Shown here: one piece after another, positions 34,836 to 44,709 of the stretch | Numbering within the stretch: the first letter of the stretch is position 1 | Layout: every line of letters starts with the position of its first letter | From: Spinacia oleracea | Taxonomy: Eukaryota > Streptophyta > Magnoliopsida > Caryophyllales > Amaranthaceae | Assembly: GCF_020520425.1 (NCBI RefSeq) | Contig: NC_079492.1 | Span: 53,939,042 to 54,003,041 of the forward strand | Direction of reading: 5' to 3' | Length of the DNA: 64,000 nucleotides | The notes under the pieces: generated by a model | What the model was told of the DNA's origin: nothing | What the model saw: the letters and a program-made list of their open reading frames with translations, nothing else | Databases searched by the model: none | Program-made: the position numbers and the translations under genes

Positions 34836-37800
34836 ATGGCAAACAACAATTCATTCAACATTCGATCAATTCTCGAAAAGGAGAAGTTGAACGGGAAAAA
34901 CTTCCTTGATTGGCAAAGGAACTTGCAAATAGTTCTTATGCAGGAAGAAAAGGAGTATGTCCTAGATGAGGCGATGCCCGAAGCCGCAGGCGACGGGGTC
35001 ACTCAGGCAGCCCTCAATCGTTGGATTGATGCCAACAAGGATGTGAAATGTCTAATGCTCGCCACCATGAGTGCGGATCTGCAGAAAACGTTCATCAACT
35101 CAGATGCTTTCACAATCATCAGTGAGTTGAAGAACATGTTCCAAGATCTGGCTCGAGTCGAAAGATTCGAGACTCATAGGCAAATTCTTGAGACCAAGCT
35201 TAAGAAAGGCGAGCCCGTAAGTCCACATGTTCTCAAAATGATTGGACTCATTGAGAATATGAGTCGGCTGGATCAGCAATTTTCTCAGGAAATGGCTATA
35301 GACACCATCCTCCATTCTCTTCATAGCGGGTATGATCAGTTCAAACTGAACTACAGTATGAATAGTCTGGACAAAACGCTCACTGAGCTTCACGGTATGC
35401 TGAAGACCGCTGAAAAGACGCTCAAAAGTGATAAGCAGGATGTGCTTATGGTGCGTGGGGGCAAGTTCAAGAAATCTGGAAAGAAGAGGAATGCTAAGAA
35501 AGGTGGCAACAAAGCCAGCCCAACTAAGCAAACTGACGCCAAATCTGTAAAGAGGAAGGTCAGTCAACCCACTTCTGAATCCGAATGCTTCTACTGCAAG
35601 AAGAATGGGCATTGGAAGAGAGATTGCTTGAAGCTAAAGGAAGATCAGAAGAACGGAACAGTCGTTCCATCTTCAGGTATTTTCGTTATAGACTGTATAC
35701 TTGCTAATTCAACTTCTTGGGTATTAGATACAGGTTGTGGCTCACACTTATGTTCCAATCCACAGGGACTAAGAAGAAGTAGAAAGTTAAGCAAGGGTGA
35801 AGTCGACCTACGAGTGGGAAATGGAGCACGGATTGCTGCATTAGCTGTAGGAACTTACTATTTGTCGTTGCCCTCCGGGCTAGTTTTGGAACTGGAAGAA
35901 TGTTTCCATGTTCCAAGTCTTACTAAAAACATCATTTCAGTTTCTTGCTTAGATGCTAAGGGATTTTCCTTTTTAATAAAAGACAATAGTTGCTCGTTTT
36001 ATTTTAAAGAGATGTTTTATGGATCTGCTAGATTAGTCAATGGACTTTATTTATTAGATCACGACAAACAAGTATATAACATAAATACCAAAAAGGCCAA
36101 AAAGGATGATTCAGATCTCACCTATCTGTGGCATTGTCGATTAGGCCATATAAACTTGAAACGCTTAGAAAGACTTCAAAAGGAAGGAATTCTAGAACCA
36201 TTTGACTTAGAGGATTATGGTAAATGTGAATCATGTTTACTTGGCAAAATGACAAAGCAACCTTTCTCTAAAGTTGGAGAAAGAGCAAATGAACTATTGG
36301 GTTTAATCCATACAGATGTATGTGGACCAATGAGTACAAATGCTAGAGGTGGTTTCAGCTACTTTATCACTTTCACTGATGACTTCAGTAGATATGGTTA
36401 TGTCTACCTAATGAAGCATAAGTCTGAATCCTTTGACAAATTCAAGGAATTTCAGAGTGAAGTAGAGAATCAATTAGGCAAGAAGATTAAGGCACTGCGG
36501 TCTGATAGAGGCGGTGAATATCTGAGCTATGAATTTGATGACCATCTGAAAGAATGTGGAATTCTATCAGAATTGACTCCTCCAGGAACACCACAATGGA
36601 ACGGTGTGTCGGAACGGAGGAACAGAACCTTGCTAGACATGGTCAGGTCAATGATGGGTCAGGCCAAACTTCCATTAGAATTTTGGGGACATGCACTAAA
36701 TACAGCTGCACTCACTATAAATAGAGCTCCGTCTAAAGCTGTCGAAAAGACTCCATACGAATTATGGTTTGGAAAGCCTCCAAATGTATCTTTTCTTAAG
36801 ATTTGGGGATGTGAAGTATACGTCAAACGATTAATTTTAGACAAACTTCATCCAAGATCTGACAAATGTATCCTTGTGGGCTATCCAAAGGAAACAAAGG
36901 GGTATTACTTCTACAATACATCTGAGAACAAGGTGTTTGTTGCTCGAGATGGTGTCTTTTTGGAGAAAGATCACATTTCCAAAATGACAAGTGGGAGAAA
37001 AGTAGACCTCGAAGAAATTCGAGTCGAACAACAAACTCTAGAGAATGCTCAAGATGACATTCAGGATGAAACTCAGAGATCTTTAGAAGAATCTGGTGAG
37101 AATCATGGTCAATCTAGAAATGTTACCCCGCGTAGATCGCAAAGATATAGATCTCAACCGGAAAGGTACTTAGGTATTTTGACGAACGAGAGCTATGACG
37201 TTCTATTACTTGAAAGTGATGAACCTGCGACTTACAAACAAGCTATGACGAGCCCTAGCTCCAAGCAGTGGCAAGAAGCCATGCAATCTGAATTAGACTC
37301 CATGTCTGAAAACCAAGTATGGGATTTGGTCGATTTGCCAGATGGCTACCAAGCCATTGGAAGCAAATGGGTTTTCAAACTGAAAAAGGACAAGGATGGG
37401 AAACTTGAAGTTTTCAAAGCTAGATTGGTTGCAAAAGGTTACAGGCAAGTCCACGGTGTGGATTACGATGAAACCTTTTCACCAGTTGCAATGCTAAAGT
37501 CTATTCGGATAATGTTAGCAATCGCTGCATATTACGATTACGAAATATGGCAGATGGATGTCAAAACTGCTTTCTTAAACGGCGTTTTAACAGAAACTGT
37601 GTTTATGACACAGCCTGAAGGTTTTGAGGATCCAAAGAATGCTAAAAAGGTATGCAAGCTAAAGAAGTCAATCTACGGATTGAAGCAGGCATCTAGGAGC
37701 TGGAATATACGTTTTGATGAAGCAGTCAGTGACTTTGGTTTCATCAAGAACGCAGACGAATCTTGTGTATACAAGAAGGTCAGTGGGAGCAAAATTGCTT

Positions 37801-38801
37801 TCCTAGTATTATATGTCGACGACATATTACTTATCGGAAATGACATTCCTATGTTGAACTCTGTCAAGATTTGGCTTGGGAAATGTTTTTCGATGAAAGA
37901 TCTAGGAGAAGCACAGTACATATTGGGCATCAAGATTTACAGAGATAGATCTAAAAGGATGATTGGACTTAGTCAAAGCACTTATATCAATAACGTGCTT
38001 GATAGGTTCAAGATGGCAGACTCCAAGCGAGGCTACCTACCCATGTCTCATGGAATGACTCTAAGCAAGACTCAGTGCCCAAAAACACTTGATGAGCGTA
38101 GACGAATGAATGGGATTCCATATGCATCATTGATTGGTTCAATAATGTATGCTATGATATGTACACGCCCGGATGTTGCGTACGCACTCAGTGTTACGAG
38201 CAGATACCAGTCAGACCCAGGAGAGGCGCATTGGACTGCTGCCAAGAACATTCTGAAGTACCTGAAAAGGCACAAAGATGACTTCCTGGTCTATGGTGGA
38301 GATGATGAATTAATTGTTAAAGGCTATACGGACGCAAGTTTCCAAACCGACAAAGATGATTTCAGATCACAGTCTGGGTTTGTCTTCTGCCTCAACGGAG
38401 GAGCAGTAAGCTGGAAAAGTGCTAAGCAAAGCACCATTGCGGATTCTACAACTGAAGCGGAGTACATTGCTGCACATGAAGCAGCAAAGGAAGCTATATG
38501 GCTAAGGAAGTTCATAGGTGAACTTGGTGTAGTCCCCTCCATTAAAGGACCAATAGCCCTGTATTGTGACAATAACGGAGCTATTGCACAGGCAAAGGAG
38601 CCTAGACACCACCAGAGAGTCAAGCATGTACTTCGTAGATTTCACCTTCTACGAGAGTTCGTTGAAAGAAAAGAAGTCAAGATAAGCAAAATTAGAACTG
38701 ATGACAACATATCAGATCCATTAACTAAACCTCTGCCGCAGGCGAAGCACAACTCGCACACTGCAGCTATGGGAATCAAGCATATTGGAGAATGGCTTTG
38801 A
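34836..38801 (+). CDS. copia-A Gag-Pol polyprotein, intact
   Basis: The frame is open from 34743; the preferred start is the ATG at 34836 (MANNNSFNIRS), because the upstream part is not conserved in copy 1. That gives 1321 residues. Numbered from 34743, the domains are gag (32-280), CCHC knuckle CFYCKKNGHWKRDC (282), aspartic protease LDTGCGSH (DTG 329-331), GAG-pre-integrase LWHCRLGHIN (462), integrase with D525, D588, E624 (DD35E), reverse transcriptase with YVDDILLIGND (DD 1026-1027), and RNase H with D1197 and TEAEYIAAHEAAKEAIW. All catalytic residues looked for are present. Gag and Pol lie in one frame, as usual in plant copia. The integrase-before-RT order confirms Ty1/copia. Confidence 0.98.
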   Translation: MANNNSFNIRSILEKEKLNGKNFLDWQRNLQIVLMQEEKEYVLDEAMPEAAGDGVTQAALNRWIDANKDVKCLMLATMSADLQKTFINSDAFTIISELKNMFQDLARVERFETHRQILETKLKKGEPVSPHVLKMIGLIENMSRLDQQFSQEMAIDTILHSLHSGYDQFKLNYSMNSLDKTLTELHGMLKTAEKTLKSDKQDVLMVRGGKFKKSGKKRNAKKGGNKASPTKQTDAKSVKRKVSQPTSESECFYCKKNGHWKRDCLKLKEDQKNGTVVPSSGIFVIDCILANSTSWVLDTGCGSHLCSNPQGLRRSRKLSKGEVDLRVGNGARIAALAVGTYYLSLPSGLVLELEECFHVPSLTKNIISVSCLDAKGFSFLIKDNSCSFYFKEMFYGSARLVNGLYLLDHDKQVYNINTKKAKKDDSDLTYLWHCRLGHINLKRLERLQKEGILEPFDLEDYGKCESCLLGKMTKQPFSKVGERANELLGLIHTDVCGPMSTNARGGFSYFITFTDDFSRYGYVYLMKHKSESFDKFKEFQSEVENQLGKKIKALRSDRGGEYLSYEFDDHLKECGILSELTPPGTPQWNGVSERRNRTLLDMVRSMMGQAKLPLEFWGHALNTAALTINRAPSKAVEKTPYELWFGKPPNVSFLKIWGCEVYVKRLILDKLHPRSDKCILVGYPKETKGYYFYNTSENKVFVARDGVFLEKDHISKMTSGRKVDLEEIRVEQQTLENAQDDIQDETQRSLEESGENHGQSRNVTPRRSQRYRSQPERYLGILTNESYDVLLLESDEPATYKQAMTSPSSKQWQEAMQSELDSMSENQVWDLVDLPDGYQAIGSKWVFKLKKDKDGKLEVFKARLVAKGYRQVHGVDYDETFSPVAMLKSIRIMLAIAAYYDYEIWQMDVKTAFLNGVLTETVFMTQPEGFEDPKNAKKVCKLKKSIYGLKQASRSWNIRFDEAVSDFGFIKNADESCVYKKVSGSKIAFLVLYVDDILLIGNDIPMLNSVKIWLGKCFSMKDLGEAQYILGIKIYRDRSKRMIGLSQSTYINNVLDRFKMADSKRGYLPMSHGMTLSKTQCPKTLDERRRMNGIPYASLIGSIMYAMICTRPDVAYALSVTSRYQSDPGEAHWTAAKNILKYLKRHKDDFLVYGGDDELIVKGYTDASFQTDKDDFRSQSGFVFCLNGGAVSWKSAKQSTIADSTTEAEYIAAHEAAKEAIWLRKFIGELGVVPSIKGPIALYCDNNGAIAQAKEPRHHQRVKHVLRRFHLLREFVERKEVKISKIRTDDNISDPLTKPLPQAKHNSHTAAMGIKHIGEWL

Positions 38802-39637
38802 TGTCTCTGTTTAATGTTTTAAAGTTTTAGAGTTTAAATCTTTGTAAAACATTATTGGTTAATCATTCACAATAAATGAAAAGAATTCATTTTTCCATTT
38901 AATTTGTGGTTTATTAAATGATGAGTCCCTTCAATTTGACGATATATTCAAGATAGACTGTCAGGACCAGTCTTGTGACTAAGAAATGTCTATCAAGTGA
39001 ACTTGAATGTCAAAGGTTGAAAATGGTCCCTGGTCGGAGTTTTCTATAAAATTGGACGCATAGAAAACGTTAGACGATTAGAATGCAAGATGACTAGTAG
39101 TTCTGTTTCTTGAACTATGTGGACATGGCAATGTCATAATCATTTGCATAGATACTTACTTTGGGAAGACTAGTATCGGACAAGACCTATGAAACTTTAC
39201 TGTAAGAGATGAAAATCTGTCATAAGTAAATTTCATTAAAATTATTAGACACTAAATCCTCAATACCTGAGTGATTTGAGATTACTTGCTTGAGAACTGG
39301 TTGCTTTGACGTTGACCAACCGTCGCACCGTAAAAGGAGGCTATAAAGGCAACGCTCAGGTAATCACCTATCAAACGAAGTCTAATCTCAAGATCACAAG
39401 ATTGGATTGTCCTCCCATAAATCGGGATGAGATGCTTAAAAGTTGTACAAGGCCACTCGGAGAGCTAGAAACTGTGAAATGCATGGCCGTGCTCGGATGA
39501 ATCATAGGCTATGATTATCTGTTTATTTGATCAGTTGAACTCTGAAACCGAGAAACACCTCTGGACATAATAAGGATGACAACTCTTACCTTATGTTCAA
39601 GAGCAAGCATCGAGTGACAGAGGAATTAGGAAATGCA
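38802..39637 (+). other. Untranslated region between pol and 3' LTR
   Basis: About 0.84 kb, well conserved with copy 1 (12340-13170) but without a conserved ORF. Conservation may only reflect recent common descent. Confidence 0.8.
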
Positions 39638-39665
39638 CACTTGTCCCTAAGGACAAGTGGGAGAC
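39638..39665 (+). other. Hairpin and polypurine tract before the 3' LTR
   Basis: A perfect 9-bp stem (CACTTGTCC / GGACAAGTG, CTAA loop, 39638-39659) runs into AAGTGGGAGAC, which abuts the LTR. The purine tract primes plus-strand DNA synthesis. Confidence 0.8.
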
Positions 39666-41046
39666 TGAAGGAAATAATGCCCTTGGTCCAAGTATGCATT
39701 CTATGTTAAGTCTAATAAATGCGGTTCAGTATTAATTAACAAGTTAATAATTCAGTGAGATCAAGTGAGCTGAATGCCTAGCTAGAGGCCGCTTCAGTTC
39801 AAGTGGAATTAATGATATTAATCCACAGCTTACTCTTGACTGAACCCGTAGGGTCACACAAATAGTACGTAAACGGATCAAGTATTTAAAGGCATTAAAT
39901 ACTCCATCTATGGATATTCGGAATCGACGGATCTTGGTTTCAGTGGGAGCTGAGATCGTCACAGGCAAGAAATGAATACTCCGGAAACGATGATATTGCC
40001 GGAAACGGAAATATGGATCGTATCGGAAATATAAATATTATCCAAGTCGTAGATGTTGCCGGAAACGGAAACATGGTACGTATCGGAAAATATTATCGGA
40101 AATGGAAATATTGCCAGAATCGGAAATATTGCCGGAAACGGAAATATTGTCAGAATCGGAAATATTATCGGAATCGGAAAATAATTCCGGAAACGGAAAT
40201 ATTAAATATTTGTTCGAAACGGAAATTGATTCCGGAATCGGAAATATTAAATATTGTTCGTATCGGAAATGAATTCCGGAATCGGGAATTTAATCGGAAG
40301 CGTATCGTACGAATTAGCATCGGACGAGGCCCGCTAGACGAAGGCCCAGCACGAAGCCAGGCCGTCGCCCAGCGAGCCAACGCGCACCATCGCACGCCAA
40401 GCCTCGACCAGGCCCAGCGCAAGGCCAGGCCCAGCCAAAGCCTTGGGCGCGCGCGCGAGAGCACAGCAGTGGGCCGAGCGCTGTGCGCCTAGCGTGGGCC
40501 GCAAGGCTTGCGCGGGTGTACGGTGCTCGTGCAATGCTTGTGCGGGAATCCTGAAGCAATCGGGATTCGAAGTGTGATTAAATCCTAAAACTATTAGATA
40601 ATGATTATTTAATTAGAGTCCTAGTAGGGTTATAATTAAATAAATTAGTATCCTAATAGGATTCCAAAACCCTTTCCATAACTCTATAAATAGGTGCCTA
40701 GGGTCACATATTTTCATAGATTATTCAAGTATTCAAAGTGAGTTTTTGAGAGAAAATTCAGACACATTCCTTGACTATAAGTGCCGAAAATCTTTAGTAC
40801 CTTAAGGGCGATTCTAGTTGGTCAATCTTAAGGCGGATCCGGACGTGCTGTGGACTATCTACGGAGGGACGACACTTGGAGTCCTAAAGACTTGTTCTTG
40901 TTCGGTTCGGGCGCAGCTAGGGAAGGCACGCAACAAAGAGTATGCATCTAAACTATGCTATATGATTATGTGTAAATAATATGTATTCCTGGCTAAATGG
41001 TTTTTCCGCATGATTTATGAATTGTCATATGTATCATAACCTAACA
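39666..41046 (+). mobile_element. 3' LTR of copia-A copy 2
   Basis: Same length and borders as the 5' LTR, with the TATA box at 40685-40692 and the CGGAAATATT array at about 39982-40307. Followed by the AGGAA duplication. Confidence 0.97.
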
Positions 41047-41051
41047 AGGAA

Positions 41052-41504
41052 GCCCTAGCTTGCGTAGCAAATTTCAAACATTGCACATTGATGCGCCCAA
41101 ACGTGAACTACTGAAATAATAGAGCCACTAACTGCAAACAAAATTAAATGAAGAAGTTTGAACACCATTTGTGTCAGGCAGTATAATTATATAATATATG
41201 ACCAACGTTTTTTCCTTTGTTTAAACATTAAAGAAAAAGTTTTCTTTACTCTTCGGTACTTTATAGAAACCATCAAAATACAGGATTTGAATACAAATCA
41301 ATATGACTTGCATCTCAACTTACAACAAAAGTTAGATATAAAGTTATCTACTTGTTTGAAACAGAATTTTTAAAGTGGTAGATTTTAAGCCACTCGTTGC
41401 TGGGAGATATAACGGGCAATTCGGGAGAGCAAGAGTAGGTAGTATCAACTCTGAACTGCTGATTTGAGAAGCTTGAAAAAGTGAGATCGGAAAAAATTAC
41501 TCAC
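41052..41504. other. Captured DWF5 intron, right part
   Basis: Continuation of the intron broken by the copia-A copy. Nothing else is seen. Confidence 0.55.
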
Positions 41505-41560
41505 CACCAAAGCCCAAGATAAGTGATCAAAGTGACAAAATATGCTTGCATGCCATTTGC
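41505..41560 (-). pseudogene. DWF5: Captured DWF5 fragment, first exon
   Basis: On the minus strand a splice acceptor (CTATTGCAG) is followed by codons for ANGMQAYFVTLITYLGLW, then a donor GTGAGT. It matches the DWF5 segment just upstream of the GIFNPAIVYDHLGE exon at 30211. The split tryptophan codon TG|G joins in phase with that exon. Confidence 0.88.
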
Positions 41561-42724
41561 CTGCAATAGACTCAACAGGAAGGCCGTGCTTTTAGTGAGA
41601 AAATGTCCAGCTAATCAGAGTCCAATAATGATAGTTCTAGTAGCATTCTCAGAGTCCAACTCTTTAAGCCACAGCTCATCTGGCTAAAAATATAGGATCT
41701 GAGCATGGATAATTGATAACTAGATGGACTTTGCCATTTACCATAATATATGATGTAGAAGGATGAAGTTCAATAACGATAAGGCCAGACTGAGTACAGT
41801 TAATACATTGTTCAAGCAAGACGGTTAATCATATTACAGATTCCTCCATATTGAAGCTTTTTCCCGCATTATCAGATCGTGCTGTCAATTCATCTAAGAT
41901 TGACCTGTTAATTTAGGACTTGAAATGCAAGGCATACAAATCACATCAGAGTTATAAAATAACCAAAATTTTCACTTCACTCGTGTGCATCAGAGCTTCA
42001 CTTTCTAAAACAGCTTGTTTATTGGGTTGCATCTCATTAAGTACAATTAATGCTCTAAAAGAAGCAACGAACAATTCCATTGAAAAATGACAACAAATCA
42101 CAATCAATTCCATTGAAAAACAAGAAAAACACACGATATCATCAAGTTTATGAATGCAAGAGCTAATTCAGCACAATGTAATAGCTTAGTGATTGCTTGC
42201 AATAATTACTCACCGCATAATGAGATTGCTCTACTCATTTCAGAAATTTTATAATACAATCAAGAGTTTGAGCTAAACTAATCTAGTATTAAAATGGAGC
42301 CAAAACCCTAAAATTTGGGGGAAAATAGTTAATTCAATTTTACAAAAATTGAATAAGCCGAATCTTAAATTGAATAGAGATATACCTCCGGAGTGCATAA
42401 ATTCACTTAAATTCGAAGAAATACGGACAGTGGTGGTGGTGGTGAGAAACGCGATTGCTATTTGGTGATAGTTGAACCCAAGTGGATCTCCATTGGAAGA
42501 TAGTGGGACGGTGGTGAACGCGGGCTGAATTCCGAGATTTCAAAGCCATCTTATCCTCGCCGGTGGTTTCGCCGGTGGCCTGAGAAGGAGGGGAGAGCTG
42601 TGAAGTTTGCAGGGAGAGAGTTTACACGGTACTATGTTTTTGTTAGTTCCTATTAAAGGATGCGCGTGTTTGGAGGGAAAGATTTGAGATTTTAATTATT
42701 ATTATTTTTTTAATTTTTTATTTC
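41561..42724 (-). other. CACTA interior, possible transcript start side
   Basis: No further DWF5 exon was found. A segment at about 42600-42386 (minus) has a leader-like composition, a short ATG ORF beginning MALKSRNSARVHH and a GGAG|GTATAT splice-donor context. It could be the first exon of a transcript running through the captured exons. This is speculative. Confidence 0.3.
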
Positions 42725-42896
42725 TTAAAGGTTGCACTTGTTTTTATAAGAGCAACCTTTGATAAGCCACCTATAAGGATTTTTCTTCTAGTGATTGAAT
42801 CAATTAATTAAGTAATTTAACCAATTAGTTAAGAAATTGAACCAATTAATTAAGCAGCCAAAGTGGTCTTTCCGGTAAGGCGGTCTTACACAAAAG

Positions 42897-43335
42897 TTGA
42901 CGAAATATTATAGGCAACTACAATAGATTATAACCATTCAATGTGAAAATTTGTAATTTAAATTAATTATACCTAAAAATTTATAATTTAAATTAATTGT
43001 AACTAAAAATTTATTAATTTAAATTAATTATAACTAAAAATTTGATGTGTCAAATTTAGCTACACCACCCTACACTATTATAACTCACCAGTCCATAGAG
43101 TTGCTCTAATCCGATGAAGTATGTTTGAATCGTACCGACATCGGTTGCACCGGTTCCACGTGTTTCGCGAGGTTAGCCCATTGCTTATTGCCCGCTTCAA
43201 AGTCTTCAAAGTCTCTCTCCTGTATCTGGACCCGCTTCTATTGATTGCTTGATGAGGATATGATAAGTCCTGTGATTAAATCGCAAATAATCAATCACTG
43301 CAAAACAAGTATCGTTCTAAATCTGCAAATCTAAG
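42897..43335 (+). other. Upstream region and probable 5' UTR exon of the DUF300 gene
   Basis: AT-rich DNA followed by a more mixed stretch with a CACGTG core at about 43157 and CT-rich runs around 43200. A splice donor GTAAGA at 43336 and an acceptor (TTTTGCAG) ending at 44679 would give a 1.3-kb intron in the 5' UTR. The transcription start was not determined. Confidence 0.4.
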
Positions 43336-44709
43336 AGTAAGAACTTCTTCACTTTGAATTATTCATCGCAGTTTTTCTTTCATTTCTTGATTCAATGTGT
43401 ACTTTCTCAATCTTGCTGCAAAAAACATTGAAGACATATTTGAAGTCAAATTGTTTGTATTTAATTGAATAATTACTAAATTGTTGCTGTTGCTAGCTGA
43501 TTTTTTTTCTGGTTGCAATTTTAATTTCTAGAACCTTCTAGATCATGTGTCTTTAGCTATTTCTGAGCTTGGTTTGGTGAAATTTGATAAATGAATTAGA
43601 TTATTAGGGTTTTATGTAATGATAAGCTTGCAATATAATTTTTTTATAAAACCCCCAAAACTATTTAAATTATGTAGTTCCTTTGTTTCAGATTGTTTTG
43701 TATTTCACCATGATTCATCAAATTTTGATGAATAGAAGTAAAATGGGTGTTTGAATTTTTCGTTTTCGCTACCCTAAATTTGGAAAACATTTGAGGGACG
43801 TGCCATTGCATTGCCTTGTCTTTGTGGGGAGATAAGATGGCTATAATCAAGCGAAGCAATTTTCTCATTTTTTCTGTGACCAACACATGTGGAACTTTAA
43901 TCGCTAAAGGGTTCTTTGATTTTCCGAACTAATTTGTAGTTGGAAATTTGGTTTCTTCATGCCTTTAGTTCATACCTGAAGATTAACACTTATGCTAATC
44001 ATCTTGGAAGATCAAATTTATTAGTTTTAGGATAATATGATTGATTATCTGCTGGAAGAATAGGGTAGTTAGTTTCTTACTACTATAAATTTAGTGCTCG
44101 GATGTTGCAATGATGACAAATAATAGTTTTACTTTCTACTACGCCGTAGTAACTTTAATTCGGATCATCGGATGTTTGCAATAACAGCTATTTAAAGTTT
44201 TCTTTTTACGCCCTTCATACCGAAATGTTTGCCTACTTCAAAACTGTGATCCACAGGACCACATCATTCTGAGTAGAAGTATGGACTAGTTCAACTCTTT
44301 GAATTGGCAACTTAAACTTCCAAACAACCAGAGAAGAAAGCATGAAAAAGGAGATGAGGGCTGTAAAGAAAGTACTGTAATATGAACTTAATCTTGCCCC
44401 AATGGTTTCTTGTAGAGTCAAATCAGCTGTGCAACAAGCTAACAATAATATATGTTCTCCGTTTTTACTGCAAATACTAGCTATTTTTTGAAACTATATT
44501 TTAGTTCTGAACACATTATATTTTTTGTTGACGAATAATTGTTCTTAATTGCAAGTTGTCACGATTCTTCTGATTTATGTGCTTTCATGTTTCCTGTACC
44601 ACCTCTCTTTCTAATGTAATTCCAAGAGTACCATAAATTGAACTATAGCCTTAACAATGATTGTCCGTATTTTGCAGGTCCACTGTACGGAATCTCGTAA
44701 TTCTCCAAG

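Larger units (their letters stand above)
30659..41046 (+). mobile_element. copia-A copy 2, complete Ty1/copia retrotransposon (10,388 bp)
   Basis: Two 1381-bp LTRs (30659-32039, 39666-41046) are bordered by an AGGAA target duplication (30654-30658, 41047-41051). A primer site, a 2.7-kb leader, one intact gag-pol frame and a polypurine tract lie between. By eye the LTRs differ at about six positions (~0.4%), so the insertion is recent. It landed in an intron of the captured DWF5 fragment. It looks autonomous. Confidence 0.98.
24295..42793 (-). mobile_element. CACTA element carrying host gene fragments (Pack-CACTA)
   Basis: It starts CACTAGAGGAAAAA at 24295 and ends TTTTTCTTCTAGTG at 42793, with a 3-bp target duplication ATT on each side (24292-24294, 42794-42796). 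Subterminal repeats at both ends use AAGTTGCCCTTG-type motifs. Without the nested copia-A copy it is about 8.1 kb. No transposase domain was recognised. Instead it holds minus-strand exons of DWF5-like and LARP1-like genes, a ~160-bp repeat array and one unassigned terminal exon. Confidence 0.85.
24151..42896. mobile_element. Small MITE split by the CACTA element
   Basis: The left part (24151-24294) and right part (42797-42896) end in similar inverted sequences built from AAGGCGGTCTTACACAAAAG and AAGACCACTTT. The interior is a run of AATTAGTTAAGCA motifs on both sides. Removing the CACTA and one ATT leaves a ~244-bp element. Confidence 0.6.

Noticed and set aside
35100..35612. Antisense ORF of 170 codons across gag
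   Set aside because: Shadow of the intact gag-pol frame, with the equivalent also in copy 1.
44233..44445. Short ORFs in the DUF300 gene's upstream intron
   Set aside because: They lie between a plausible UTR donor and acceptor and show no domain.
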